Origin: Candidatus Fermentibacterota bacterium
GTDB taxonomy: Bacteria; JAFGKV01
Direction: 5' to 3'
Length of the DNA stretch: 64,000 nt
Assembly (NCBI GenBank): GCA_030620115.1
Contig: JAUXFG010000001.1
Span: 1 to 64,000 of the forward strand
The notes below the pieces were generated by a model, which saw only the letters and a list, made by a program, of their open reading frames with translations, was not told where the DNA came from and did not search any database. This document shows, one piece after another, positions 9,301 to 17,244 of this stretch (within the stretch, counting starts at the first letter, position 1; the number at the start of each line of letters is the position of its first letter). Made by a program: the position numbers and the translations under genes.

Positions 9301-9861
9301 AATGTCACCGGTTCGACGATCATACGGTCGGGTCGGCCAGAGGGGGAGGATGTCGAGCTGTTTCTTCACGTCACCGGTACGGCCATGAATCCCGAGCTCG
9401 ATATCCGGTCTGATGCGGATGATCAGTACACTGAAGAGCAGATGATGGCGATGCTGCTGTTCAACCTGACACCTGAAGAGATTGGGACTCTATGGGAAGG
9501 CGATGTGTTCGCCAAGGAGGCGGCGGGCACCGTGGAGGAATTCCTTGCCGGCGAATTGGCTCGCGCCCTTCGGGCCCAGACAGGGCTGGATGAGTTTGAG
9601 GTCTCCTCTGAGCTCCTTGCGAGGGAGGAGAAGGATTTCTATGTAAGGATGGGGAAGTATCTCAGTAGGGATATCTTCGTCTCCGTGGGAGTGCGGAGCC
9701 TGGATGTGGATGATATCAAGATAGAATACATCTTGGATCGATTGACCCGTCGCTTGGGCATCAGCAGACGGGTGGACATCAAGCTTGTTGGTGAACGGGC
9801 ACAAGACGAGTACTCAGGAACGTCCTCGCAGGTTGAACTGAAGCTCAGGTATAAATTCTAG
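6397..9861 (+). CDS. TamB-like (DUF490/AsmA-like) inner-membrane-anchored protein
   Basis: A 1154-residue protein with one N-terminal membrane helix (about 15-40), a very long beta-rich body with AsmA-like character, and a C-terminal DUF490 domain with LRGTYRYLDRKFELEQGTV and FLGGPLIEP. It ends in VELKLRYKF, a final-strand-like sequence with a terminal aromatic residue as in TamB. Known family members bridge the periplasm between the inner membrane and TamA and are linked to phospholipid transport and outer-membrane assembly. The ATG at 6397 overlaps the TGA of the TamA-like gene (TGATG); a GTG nine codons upstream is less likely. Last gene of the operon. Confidence 0.9.
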   Translation: MPGRFFRSGARIIHLYLSITPVLLALAIAVVLLTGKDLGLFFAQQQLSSYLGTRVSFASFRFLRPNLIELRGLCLGELHDDDLYAQVRKAHVALDWRELLRAEIRIRDIDLEGWMIRLRSQEQDDREANGWLGTFPTLELPRILLSNGLVLAETGGRAWHVRNVTVEGLVRLDSSQSSIRIRELGFQLPGGSAVRGEASLWRLGRGAWKAEFGLQCQGGAMVGTAVQADGTWEWSLNSRRVDLASWIASLLPPDAGLTGLATFAGKGTGAEGTGVLWLADPGWDGLSADSLQAELVLREGALVAENMIIHRGAGRLTGATGLVFGDEGTRVWSNVTVDSLRVPVPDPAGGEAILSGEIYATFGAGPGRGFRLGLHRGDVSWKTWRLTGIDAEIAGEGHKVHLQELSIAGGTVRGTAHGEIGPGMMVLEHDLHVSLRPTLRPWTGEKMGGELQLTGVLRSTERLQWQGRIYLANGAYGVWKLAHAAYHGIMYHGYGGAGVDGSFFAERIDHAGSRIAAIVAAGLEMDNGRMAIPRAAILRPNGALLLGKGRDRGEFLELERLSILSSAGGAELAGPVQVRLHGGKASIGRIRLCATDGGWIDARDIILAPWPEAGTMALEEFPLRMVTSMLGLEGSYDGRISAMVTAGEESKGWARLEGVRRLPAMEKFPTDIEVRMHGDSTRTTFDDVVVTQEDLTMRATGWFDLDGRIHGEVQCEDAPISQVLVLVDELLGAGLRPIFDSQVGKVSARVAVDGTWQSPLLEGQMVIGGDAEIVVRPIRSTFHDVRAFATLEGHELRIDHVTGRSGQGMARLSGTITMPGLRLEDIVFDITASSQQFNIIQGIYGLYDADLELGKQGLGIRLEGDVRLLEGRIDLPALIEAPVPPPTSASLDDQWMIAVTADRGVWARDRFLNAEVAGRVVLTKEDGIVSLQGELELLRGTYRYLDRKFELEQGTVTFLGGPLIEPVMNVTGSTIIRSGRPEGEDVELFLHVTGTAMNPELDIRSDADDQYTEEQMMAMLLFNLTPEEIGTLWEGDVFAKEAAGTVEEFLAGELARALRAQTGLDEFEVSSELLAREEKDFYVRMGKYLSRDIFVSVGVRSLDVDDIKIEYILDRLTRRLGISRRVDIKLVGERAQDEYSGTSSQVELKLRYKF

Positions 9862-9865
9862 TAAA

Positions 9866-9920
9866 GCTGCGCCTCAAACCGACGAGTGATCATGCCGTAG
9901 CCCATTGATCGAGGCGCAGC
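9866..9920. terminator. Possible stem-loop after the tamB-like gene
   Basis: GCTGCGCCTC (9866-9875) and GAGGCGCAGC (9911-9920) are perfect 10-bp inverted repeats separated by 35 bases. They begin just after the stop codon. There is no T-run, so this may be a Rho-dependent, stability or repeat element rather than a classic terminator. Confidence 0.4.
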
Positions 9921-10175
9921 GATACCGGTTGCTGGTCACTGGATACTGGATGATGGGACCGGATCGTTCCGTTTTCCTTCCAGCATCAAGCATCCAGAAA
10001 CCAGCATCGCCTCGCAGCCAACCCACATATGTCGTCGCAAAACTTGACTCGTTTGTGAAGTTTCCAACCTATTGAAGACGGCTAGTAAATCCATAGACTT
10101 ACTAGAGATTTAGCCTACATTCCGCACTTCGTGAGGGCGATTCTGGCGAATATTGGGCCGCTCTCGACACCCGAA
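9921..10175. other. Gap with low-complexity CCAGCATC-type repeats
   Basis: No gene signal. It contains short iterations such as ACTGGATACTGGATGATGG and CCAGCATCAAGCATCCAG, then the flank of the transposase remnant. Promoter sequences were not recognised. Confidence 0.5.
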
Positions 10176-10898
10176 TCAGGTGTAGCCTGAGAGGTCCATA
10201 TCGAGTAATCTGAGCAGCAGTTTCTGGAGGGGCGAGAGTCGAATCGGAAACGTGACCGTTTCACCTCCTCGTTGGAATTCATACCACGATACCCCACTGA
10301 AGATTTCGAGGAGACGAGCTGTTGTCGGCGTCTTGGTTGGCCGCCCTTCCGGCAATATGGGCAAGCTCTCGATGCCATGGCGTTTCTCGACGTAGAGCTG
10401 ATATTTGTAGATGAACAGCACTTCCTTCTTCGATGCCTTCCCCGATTTGAGGTTGGTGGCCAACGGGAAGACACCATCAGTCCGAGCCTCCAAGCGGAGT
10501 GCCTCTTTGTCTCGGTGTACCTGGAGGTGAAAGACACGAGTGTGAATCTCTCGCACGGGGTCGCCTGTCTTCGGTCTACCGCGGCGGAGGTACTTGGTGG
10601 TGATCCGGATCTGAGAAGCAATAGTCACGTTGAGGAAACGCCGACAGCCTCGCTGCCCAACGATTCGCTCGACCTCTTTACGGATAGAAGCTCGGCGTCG
10701 CAAGTGGCCGCGGTTGAGCCGTGTATCGAGGGCAAAGAACTCTGCTTCAGCCTTCCGCATGGCAGCTTCTCGTGCATATGCGTCAAGCTCCATCTTCTGG
10801 GAGCTGCGGAATGTAGGATTGTGCACAGAAGAACTGACGATTCGCTTTTTTGCGGAACGTCTGTCGGAAAGGAAACCCACGCAAGGAGTCCCGCTCAA
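10176..10898 (-). pseudogene. IS1634-type (IS4-superfamily) transposase remnant
   Basis: A 240-residue frame whose C-terminal half resembles IS1634-group transposases: RTDGVFPLATN, KYQLYVEKRHG, SLPILPEGRPTKTPTTARL, then a Trp-Tyr-Glu-Phe block. Intact family members are about 500-600 residues, so the N-terminal DUF4277 region and most of the DDE core are missing. The sequence also jumps from KYQLYVEKRH directly to GIESLPILP, skipping roughly the 50 residues I expect between them, which points to an internal deletion. No terminal inverted repeats were identified. Dead element; the exact 5' limit is uncertain. Inference is from remembered family motifs. Confidence 0.7.
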
Positions 10899-11047
10899 CT
10901 CAGGTTCCTCGCAGAGTATACGATTGCGTCGTCCGACATCCAGCGGCGTAGCCGCAGGTCAAGCCGCGTTAACCGAAAGCATCACCGTCTTTACCATCTC
11001 CGCTGTTTCGTACAGAGAGTTGGAGAGAAATACGGGTTAGCTTCGTC

Positions 11048-11647
11048 TCATTCAAGCGAGAAGATGAACTGCATGGATACCCAGACGCCGACAGGCTTAC
11101 CCATGAGCGTGGCGGAGTGGAAGAGCATCCGGTACGCCGCTTCACGGACGGTGTCGAAGGACATCTCATCGCCTTTGATGATGCGTACATCCCTCACGCA
11201 CCCGTGTTCATCCACGAACAGGCGTGCAAGAACCCGTCCCTCATGCCCGGCGAGCCTGGCATTTTCGGGATACATGGGCGTCTCCCTTCTGATCAGTTTC
11301 GGTGTTGTGTCGTGAGGGATGTGTTCTCTTGGGCCAGGACGCACCGGCGGGGGTGGTCTCGATGGGATGATCTCCGGTCCGGTGCTCTTGGACCTGGTTT
11401 TGTCGGGGATTTCCTTGATGCGCGGTCTTGGAAGCGCGGACGATCTCCGTTTGGGGATGTCCAGCAAAGGAAGGCGTTCGATCTTGATGGGTTCTTGGGG
11501 TTTCGGTAATGCCACTCTGATGTCGTATGTCGGTGCTGCAACGAACATAAAGAGGTGGATGAGCAGAGCAAGAAGCAGCGCCCGTCGCTGGAAGGTTGCT
11601 GCTATGGACCGCTCCCGTCCCCATGGTGTCTTCTGTTCGCATTGCAT
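11048..11647 (-). CDS. TonB-like energy transducer
   Basis: A 199-residue protein with one N-terminal membrane helix (about 22-42), a proline- and basic-rich linker (about 45-118) and a C-terminal TonB domain starting at TPMYPENARLAGHEGRVL. TonB proteins pass proton-motive-force energy from ExbB/ExbD to outer-membrane receptors. No exbB, exbD or TonB-dependent receptor lies in the window, so the partners are elsewhere. The ATG at 11647 is preceded by GGAGGGGATC, a strong ribosome-binding site. Confidence 0.87.
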   Translation of the reverse strand: MQCEQKTPWGRERSIAATFQRRALLLALLIHLFMFVAAPTYDIRVALPKPQEPIKIERLPLLDIPKRRSSALPRPRIKEIPDKTRSKSTGPEIIPSRPPPPVRPGPREHIPHDTTPKLIRRETPMYPENARLAGHEGRVLARLFVDEHGCVRDVRIIKGDEMSFDTVREAAYRMLFHSATLMGKPVGVWVSMQFIFSLE

Positions 11648-11844
11648 GATCCCCTCCTTCTTTCCCGCGACAGTAGACGGCTCCCCGGCTGTCTATTGGG
11701 AGCCATTCATGATTTCCACTAGTGAAGCGACGGAGATGGTCGCGAGGTTCACCGGGGGTTGATGTGTGCAGACCAAAGATGGGGGATGGGGAAGAAGAGG
11801 CCTTCAGCGTTGAGCGTTCAGCGTTGAGATGATGGAGCAAGGAG

Positions 11845-11945
11845 AGATTCTTCGTTCCCTGTGGTCGCTCAGAATGACAGTGGTAGTGCCAATGTGGATG
11901 TGTGAATGCCTGTCATTCTGAGGGAGCGGAGCGACCGAAGAATCT
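11845..11945. repeat. 101-bp palindromic element (35-31-35), copy 2
   Basis: The left arm at 11845-11879 starts AGATTCTTCG and ends CAGAATGACA. The 31-bp spacer is 11880-11910. The right arm at 11911-11945 starts TGTCATTCTGAGGGAG and ends CGAAGAATCT. Total length and arm spacing match the copies at 299, 33791 and 63566. Confidence 0.88.
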
Positions 11946-11990
11946 GGGAGGGGGAATGATGGACGGAAAGGATTGGCCCGGACTCCTCAA

Positions 11991-12055
11991 CTTCTCAATA
12001 GGTGCGGGCGGTCTCGGAAGAATCCCCTCAATCCCCCTCTACAGAAGGAGGAGCT
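11991..12055. repeat. Family-D repeat, degenerate copy
   Basis: CTTCTCAATAG, then TCGGAAGAATCCCCTCAATC and CCCCTCTACAGAAGGAGG. It matches the first two thirds of the better preserved element at 46069-46161; the right end is missing. Confidence 0.6.
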
Positions 12056-12167
12056 CGCCCTCGGTCGCAAGCCTTTCAGTCTTCGCCTTCCCGTGGCTAT
12101 GACGGACATGCGCAGCAATCCCGCATCCGCCGCGGAACACGAGATCCGGTGAGAAATGCGATTAGAG

Positions 12168-13715
12168 TTACGCGTCCTCCTCGGATGAAGCGGGCTGTCG
12201 CTGTTGGAACTCCTTGGATCCTTTGAGCACTGAGAGCGCCACGGCGCCGAGCAGGACGAGAAGGAGCATTGCCCAGCCAAAGACGACTTCTTGGCTGCGG
12301 AGGCCGAAATCGCCATACGGGGCCTTGAGACGTTCGTGTATTTCAAAGGCGAGCATGAAAATGATGAATGCGGGGATGATGAGCTGAATCCTGATGTCCC
12401 ACCAGATGCCGATCTTTCCTTCAGAGCGTTCGTTGATGAAATGGCGCATTCGAGAAGCCCTGTAGTACCATCCCACGATCAGGCATGTGCCAAGAACCAC
12501 GAGTGGGAGGCCGAAGAAATTCATGAAATGATCAACGATATCGAGCCAGTGAATACCTGAACCCAACAAGTACGGCAGCCCCATGACCAACCCTACGCCT
12601 GCCACCGTGAGGTTTGCCCGGGCATGGGTGAAGCCGAACTTGTCCTTTATGGCAGCCGACATGGCTTCCACCAGGCTGAAGGCGGAATCAATGGCCAGAA
12701 GACTGAGCATGGTGAAGAAGAGCACTCCGAAGAGCTCCGGAAGGGGCAGGCCGTTGATGATTTCCGGATAAGTCACGAATGTCAGGCCGGGGCCGGATTC
12801 TACCACTTGTGCCACGTCAACACCTTCGAGGAATGCCTTATGCCCCAGTGCGCCAAAGACCGCAAATCCGCCCACCACGGCAGTCATGGCGTCGGCGATG
12901 CCGATGATCCATGCATTTTTCACAATGCATGTCCTGTCGTCCATAAAACTCCCATACGCAATCATTACCCCGAAGCCAACCGTGAGGCTGAAAAAGACCT
13001 GCGAGATGGCTGCGAGCCAGAGCTCATGGGCGCCTATTTGGCCGGCCCCGGGGTTTATGGTCCACAGCATGGACCAGTCTGGCGTAAGGTAGTATGAGAG
13101 GCCCTGCGAGGCCCCCTCGAGCGTGACGCCGCGAACGACGAATACGATGAGGAGAAGCCATGGACCGAGGACGGTGAACCAGACCACCTTTCCCACGGTC
13201 TTCGTCCCTTTCCAGATGGAGGCTACTATCCAGATCCACGCCACGAGAACACCAGCAAACAACGGCCACTTGAATGCACCGAGCTCCCACGGTTTCTGGG
13301 GATTGTTGGTTATCCCAAGGACTTCGTCGAAGAAGAATTCCCCGGGAGTGTTGCCCCACGAGAGCCCGAAGCTGTAGCAGAAGTAGTTGATGCAGTAGGA
13401 CATAATGCCGGAGTAATAGGTGCAGATGATGAAGCCTGTTCCTACGGCAAACCAACCAAACCATTCGAGATTCTTATGCACGCCGCGAAAGGCGCCCGGA
13501 GATGCATTGCTCATCTTTTTCCCAAGGGAGAACTCGAGCATGAGGAGCGGTATCCCCGCCACAAGAAGGCAGATTGCGTATGCTATGAGAAATGCCCCCC
13601 CACCATACTTGTAGCATACATAGGGAAACCGCCAGAGGTTACCCAACCCGATAGCGGAGCCGATTGATGCCAGGACGAAAGCCGTCCTGCTTCCCCAGAC
13701 ATCACGAGCTGCCAT
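12168..13715 (-). CDS. Sodium-dependent transporter, SNF/NSS family
   Basis: A 515-residue, roughly 12-helix inner-membrane protein. The first helix carries the family signature SIGSAIGLGNLWRFPY (about 17-32) followed by YGGGAFLIAY. NSS members such as LeuT and MhsT cotransport amino acids or related solutes with sodium; the substrate cannot be read from sequence here. The chosen ATG (13715) is preceded by a strong GGAGGAG site; an upstream in-frame extension of 34 codons lacks one. It is a single-gene unit convergent with nothing nearby, flanked by repeat gaps. Confidence 0.93.
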   Translation of the reverse strand: MAARDVWGSRTAFVLASIGSAIGLGNLWRFPYVCYKYGGGAFLIAYAICLLVAGIPLLMLEFSLGKKMSNASPGAFRGVHKNLEWFGWFAVGTGFIICTYYSGIMSYCINYFCYSFGLSWGNTPGEFFFDEVLGITNNPQKPWELGAFKWPLFAGVLVAWIWIVASIWKGTKTVGKVVWFTVLGPWLLLIVFVVRGVTLEGASQGLSYYLTPDWSMLWTINPGAGQIGAHELWLAAISQVFFSLTVGFGVMIAYGSFMDDRTCIVKNAWIIGIADAMTAVVGGFAVFGALGHKAFLEGVDVAQVVESGPGLTFVTYPEIINGLPLPELFGVLFFTMLSLLAIDSAFSLVEAMSAAIKDKFGFTHARANLTVAGVGLVMGLPYLLGSGIHWLDIVDHFMNFFGLPLVVLGTCLIVGWYYRASRMRHFINERSEGKIGIWWDIRIQLIIPAFIIFMLAFEIHERLKAPYGDFGLRSQEVVFGWAMLLLVLLGAVALSVLKGSKEFQQRQPASSEEDA

Positions 13716-14101
13716 TATCTCCTCCTTGAGGGATCGACCCACGTTTATCACCCAATAGGAAAGGCATTGGGTTATGACCTGGGTCAGGTGGTGGAAAGCG
13801 GCACTGAAGCGACTCACGGCTATCTATGACTCGTTGATTCCTGGTCAAGAGTCGTGTGTCGGTCGGAGTGGAGCTTTGCCACCCGCTTGTGGCGGGCTGG
13901 CCCAACTGGAGTATTGGAATGCTGGATTGCGGGAATGGGGAGAGGAGAGCGTTCAGCGTTCAGCGTTCAGATGGCAGAATGAGAAGAGGGAGAGGGTTTT
14001 TCGCTTCTTGCAGTCGCTCAGAATGACACATGTCATCTACAAGAACCGGGCAACTCTGCTATTGACACATCTCCTGGAAGCCATATTCTGTTGCGCGTTC
14101 T
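13716..14101. other. Gap between divergent transporter and tRNA-Pro
   Basis: No gene. It holds the 5' leader of the transporter, three tandem copies of GCGTTCA (13949-13969) and a solitary 35-bp arm of the palindromic family (13994-14028). The promoters of both flanking units must lie here but were not recognised with confidence. Confidence 0.6.
13994..14028. repeat. Solitary 35-bp arm of the palindromic element
   Basis: It ends TCGCTCAGAATGACA and contains TTCGCTTCTTGCAG. It is nearly the reverse complement of the right arm of copy 1 (365-399). No partner arm follows at the 31-bp distance. Confidence 0.75.
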
Positions 14102-14178
14102 CGGGGCGTAGCGCAGTTCGGTAGCGCACTGGCATGGGGGGCCAGTGGTCGCTGGTTCAAATCCAGTCGCCCCGACCA
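14102..14178 (+). tRNA. tRNA-Pro (GGG)
   Basis: A 77-nt cloverleaf. The acceptor CGGGGCG pairs with CGCCCCG. The D arm is GCGC/GCGC, the anticodon stem CTGGC/GCCAG with loop ATGGGGG (anticodon GGG), and the T arm GCTGG/CCAGT with TTCAAAT. The CCA end is encoded. It shares its acceptor stem with the tRNA-Pro at 16340. Confidence 0.95.
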
Positions 14179-14179
14179 G

Positions 14180-14207
14180 AGGCCGGCTTCGGTGGTCGGC
14201 CTTTTTT
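14180..14207 (+). terminator. Rho-independent terminator after tRNA-Pro
   Basis: AGGCCGGCTTC and GGTGGTCGGCCT form a G+C-rich hairpin followed at once by TTTTTT. It begins two bases after the tRNA CCA end, so the tRNA is probably transcribed alone. Confidence 0.8.
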
Positions 14208-14262
14208 CAATTGCTGCGAGTCATTCAAACCCTATGACTCGGATGTTGACGGGAGTTGCACC

Positions 14263-15048
14263 ATGCTGATTCTTCTCACAAATGATGATGGAGTGGACGC
14301 TGTCGGACTGACTATTCTCAGGGAGAAGATTCGTATCCTCGGCGACGTGGTTGTTTGCGCTCCAAATCGAAACTGCAGTGCCAGCAGCCGCAAGCTGACA
14401 TTGGATCGACCGCTTCATATCCGAGAGATTGAGCCCGCGGTTTTCTCCATTGACGGCTCGCCTGCTGATTGTGTGCTCTTGGCGATCCATCAGATTCTCC
14501 AAGAGAAGCCGGCTATCGTGATCTCAGGCATCAACTCCGGGGCCAATCTTGGACAGGACATCTTCTACTCCGGAACCGTCGGAGCCGCTATGGAGGCACG
14601 GATTCATGGGGTGCCTGCCGCCGCCATTTCCCTTGCCTCCAGGGCGCCCGAGGGTATGCCCGCCGCAGGTGATGTAGCGCTCTGGGTGGCACAACATATG
14701 TTGCAAGGGCATGTGCCCGACCATGTGGTGCTTAATGTCAATGTGCCGTCGGGTATCACGACTCCCGGGGCGAAGCTCACGCGCCTGGGGCGGCGGACGT
14801 ATGAGGATCTCGTGACCGTCTCGCGCGGTCCCCGGGATCGAATCGTCTACTGGATCGGTGGAAACGGGCCTACATGGGAGGAGGATCCGTTCTGTGATGC
14901 AGCCGCCATTGCCGAGGGGCTTGTCTCGGTGACGCCGCTGGGTGAAGATCTCACGGAGTACCGGGCGATTCGGCATATCAAGCTTCCCGGGCTCCGATTT
15001 GATGAAGAACTGTTTGTTGAAAATGCCGGTCAGGGATCCCAAGCTTAG
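14263..15048 (+). CDS. surE: 5'/3'-nucleotidase SurE
   Basis: A 261-residue metal-dependent phosphatase acting on nucleoside monophosphates, with N-terminal TNDDGVDAVG (metal-binding Asp pair), APNRNCSASS, GSPADCVLL and SGINSGANLGQDIFYSGTVG motifs. The ATG at 14263 places the catalytic DD at residues 8-9, the normal position; a longer frame would overlap the tRNA. It overlaps the downstream pcm, matching the surE-pcm pairing known in proteobacteria and linked there to damage repair and stationary-phase survival. Confidence 0.94.
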   Translation: MLILLTNDDGVDAVGLTILREKIRILGDVVVCAPNRNCSASSRKLTLDRPLHIREIEPAVFSIDGSPADCVLLAIHQILQEKPAIVISGINSGANLGQDIFYSGTVGAAMEARIHGVPAAAISLASRAPEGMPAAGDVALWVAQHMLQGHVPDHVVLNVNVPSGITTPGAKLTRLGRRTYEDLVTVSRGPRDRIVYWIGGNGPTWEEDPFCDAAAIAEGLVSVTPLGEDLTEYRAIRHIKLPGLRFDEELFVENAGQGSQA

Positions 15049-15694
15049 CACTAAGCGTCCTGACGACGACGCGCATATCATCGCCGCGGTAGCCCGCGTA
15101 CCTCGGGAGCGGTTTATCGATCCTTCCCTGAGATCGTTGGCATATGGGGATTACCCGTTACCAATTGGGAGCGATCAGACCATAAGTTCGGTGGAAACAG
15201 TCATTCGTCTTTGTTTGGCACTGAAGGTGCAGGGGGGAGAACGTGTACTCGAGATCGGCACGGGATCGGGGTATCAGGCAGCAGTTCTTTCGGAACTCGG
15301 CTGCCGCGTTTTCAGCATCGAGAAGGTTGCAGAGCTCTCAAGGGCTGCGCGTAGACTGCTTGACCGGCTCGGGTACCAACGTGTGTTGGTTCATTGGGGT
15401 GACGGAGGTGAGGGCTGGCCCAAGTATGCGCCCTTTGATCGCATACTATTGACCGCCGCGTGCCCGTCGGTTCCTCCGCCTTTGGAGGGACAACTGGCGG
15501 AAGGAGGACTCATGGTGTTCCCTCTGGGGCCTCCCAAAGAGCAACGGCTTGTTCGAGCTTACAAGGGTCGGCACGGGCGACTCAGAATCACGGAGATGGA
15601 GCAGTGCAATTTCGTACCGATGGTCGGCCGATGGGGATGGAGCAAAGAGTTGCTCTCGAAGTTTTGGGGCGTGGGAGAGGCCGCTGAGGTCTAA
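15023..15694 (+). CDS. pcm: Protein-L-isoaspartate O-methyltransferase
   Basis: A 223-residue SAM-dependent methyltransferase that repairs isoaspartyl residues in aged proteins. It shows VARVPRERFIDP, the PIGSDQTIS substrate-site motif and the SAM-binding VLEIGTGSGYQAAVL (about residues 75-89). The family usually has TISQP where this protein has TISSV, a mild deviation. Start at the ATG at 15023 gives the normal length and a 26-base overlap with surE; ATG 15002 is an alternative. Its TAA is part of the AAGGAGGA ribosome-binding site of the next gene. Confidence 0.92.
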   Translation: MPVRDPKLSTKRPDDDAHIIAAVARVPRERFIDPSLRSLAYGDYPLPIGSDQTISSVETVIRLCLALKVQGGERVLEIGTGSGYQAAVLSELGCRVFSIEKVAELSRAARRLLDRLGYQRVLVHWGDGGEGWPKYAPFDRILLTAACPSVPPPLEGQLAEGGLMVFPLGPPKEQRLVRAYKGRHGRLRITEMEQCNFVPMVGRWGWSKELLSKFWGVGEAAEV

Positions 15695-15704
15695 GGAGGA
15701 TTTG

Positions 15705-16319
15705 GTGATTCGTCTACTCATGTGGCCGTCGCGCATCATGCGAAAGATGTACGATTGGGTCCTGAAATGGGCGGAGACGAAGCAGGCGCTGTGGGCTCTT
15801 TTTATCCTGGCATTCGCGGAGTCATCGTTTTTTCCGATTCCTCCTGATGTCTTGCTCATCGCCATGGCTGTGGCGACACCCTTGAAGGGGTTACGGTACG
15901 CCGCCGTGGCCACGTTGGGCAGTGCCTTGGGCGGTATGCTTGGCTATGTGATCGGGGCGGAGCTATATGACGCCATAGGGAGGCACATCATTGCGTTCTA
16001 CCACCTGGAATCACAGTGGGAGACGGTGATGGCGAGCTATCAGAAGAATGCGTTTCTTCTTGTCGCGGGCGCGGGGTTCACGCCAATTCCCTACAAGGTC
16101 TTCACCATTGCGGGAGGAGCGTGTCGGATCTATTTTCCGACCATGGTCTTGGCTTCAGTACTCTCGAGAGGGGCCCGTTTCGGATTGGTGGCGGGTCTCA
16201 TACGTGTCTTTGGGCCAGGGGTGAAACAGCTTATCGATCGCTATTTCAACCTGTTGAGCCTGCTTTTTTTCGTGCTCCTCGTGCTGGGGTTCTATGTGGC
16301 CAAGGTGCTCTTGCATTGA
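15705..16319 (+). CDS. VTT/DedA-family membrane protein (YqaA-like)
   Basis: A 204-residue inner-membrane protein of the VTT (SNARE-associated) family with FAESSFFPIPPDVLLI and a GAGFTPIPYKVFTIAGG stretch, the paired E/P motifs typical of YqaA/DedA proteins. Some relatives scramble or flip lipids such as undecaprenyl phosphate, but this subgroup's role is unknown. The GTG at 15705 has a strong AAGGAGGA at 15692-15699, which decides the start over the ATG at 15720. It ends 20 bases before tRNA-Pro(CGG), and is probably in the surE-pcm unit. Confidence 0.85.
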   Translation: MIRLLMWPSRIMRKMYDWVLKWAETKQALWALFILAFAESSFFPIPPDVLLIAMAVATPLKGLRYAAVATLGSALGGMLGYVIGAELYDAIGRHIIAFYHLESQWETVMASYQKNAFLLVAGAGFTPIPYKVFTIAGGACRIYFPTMVLASVLSRGARFGLVAGLIRVFGPGVKQLIDRYFNLLSLLFFVLLVLGFYVAKVLLH

Positions 16320-16339
16320 GGGCTGAACGTGCAGATTTT

Positions 16340-16416
<77 letters not shown>

Positions 16417-16464
16417 GATATCAGCAGAGCGGACAGATTGCTTGTAGGCACATTCTCGCGACGC

Positions 16465-16944
16465 ATGAACTCGCATACCGGAAGGAACGTAAAAGCACAG
16501 ATCGCCGTTATTGGGTCTGCCCGACCGTCCAAAGAGGGCTATGAGCTTGCCATGGAGGCGGGAAGGCTGCTGGGGCGAGAAGGTGTGGTGGTCCTCTGTG
16601 GTGGCCTGGGGGGGATAATGGAAGCCGTGAGCCGCGGAGTGCATGAGGAGGGCGGGCTTGTCATTGGTATTGTTCCCGGCGCAAGACACGACGGAAATCC
16701 ATGGCTCAGTGCCAGGATTTCCCCGGGCATGGGGCTTGCGAGGAATTACATCCTTGTCAACTCCGCGGATGGCGTACTCGCCGTGGAGGGAGGCCTGGGG
16801 ACGCTTTCGGAACTCTCGTTCGCCAGGCAGCTTGGCCTGCCCATCGCGGGACTCAACTCATGGGATTTACCAGAGTTGGATCTGTTCCGTTCGACACGGC
16901 CGACAGAGGCCGTTGCTTGGCTCTTGGAGCAGCTAGATGTGTGA
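16465..16944 (+). CDS. LOG-family / TIGR00725-like nucleotide-binding protein
   Basis: A 159-residue Rossmann-like protein with [20 protein letters not shown] and [10 protein letters not shown]. The second motif is a variant of the PGGxGTxxE signature of lysine-decarboxylase-like/LOG proteins. True LOG enzymes release cytokinin-type bases from nucleoside monophosphates, but TIGR00725 members are uncharacterised, so no reaction is assigned. The start at 16465 avoids the tRNA; longer frames overlap it. The 3' end overlaps the acylphosphatase start by 8 bases. Confidence 0.85.
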   Translation: MNSHTGRNVKAQIAVIGSARPSKEGYELAMEAGRLLGREGVVVLCGGLGGIMEAVSRGVHEEGGLVIGIVPGARHDGNPWLSARISPGMGLARNYILVNSADGVLAVEGGLGTLSELSFARQLGLPIAGLNSWDLPELDLFRSTRPTEAVAWLLEQLDV

Positions 16945-17212
16945 GCGAAGAAGCATTGTAGTGACCGGTCGGGTGCAGAACGTAGGCTTTCGTTGGTTTG
17001 TCGTTCAACGGGCTCGATCCATGGGACTCGTGGGGTGGGTGAGGAACGCTCCGGACGGCACGGTGGAGATTGAGGTCCAGGGAGTTCAAGACGATCTGGC
17101 ATCATTTCTTGCAGCCATGAAAGAAGGCCCCCGCTTTGCGAGGGTTGCCGACGTGGTGGTGGAAGAGATCCCCTGCGGGAGCGGCGAGCACGACTTCGGA
17201 GTGAGATTCTGA
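16937..17212 (+). CDS. acyP: Acylphosphatase
   Basis: A 91-residue single-domain enzyme hydrolysing acyl-phosphates. The signature GRVQNVGFRWF carries the catalytic R19, and WVRN supplies N37; both essential residues are present. Its normal length is about 90 residues. It overlaps the LOG-like gene and precedes apt by 32 bases. Confidence 0.93.
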   Translation: MCERRSIVVTGRVQNVGFRWFVVQRARSMGLVGWVRNAPDGTVEIEVQGVQDDLASFLAAMKEGPRFARVADVVVEEIPCGSGEHDFGVRF

Positions 17213-17244
17213 GTGAAGACAAAGGAAAATCGGAGGTCAACAGA

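Larger units (their letters stand above)
11648..12167. other. 520-bp repeat-rich gap
   Basis: No gene. It holds GCGTTGAGCGTTCAGCGTTGAG-type short repeats (about 11807-11829), the second 101-bp palindromic element (11845-11945), a family-D fragment (11991-12055) and a degraded family-B segment (about 12050-12155, with GTCGCAAGCC). Confidence 0.7.

Noticed and set aside
9866-9920. Certain Rho-independent terminator
   Set aside because: The 10-bp stem is perfect, but the 35-base loop and missing T-run make it only a possible structure.
10272-11315. 347-codon plus-strand frame
   Set aside because: It crosses both the transposase remnant and the TonB-like gene in antisense and has no recognisable domain.
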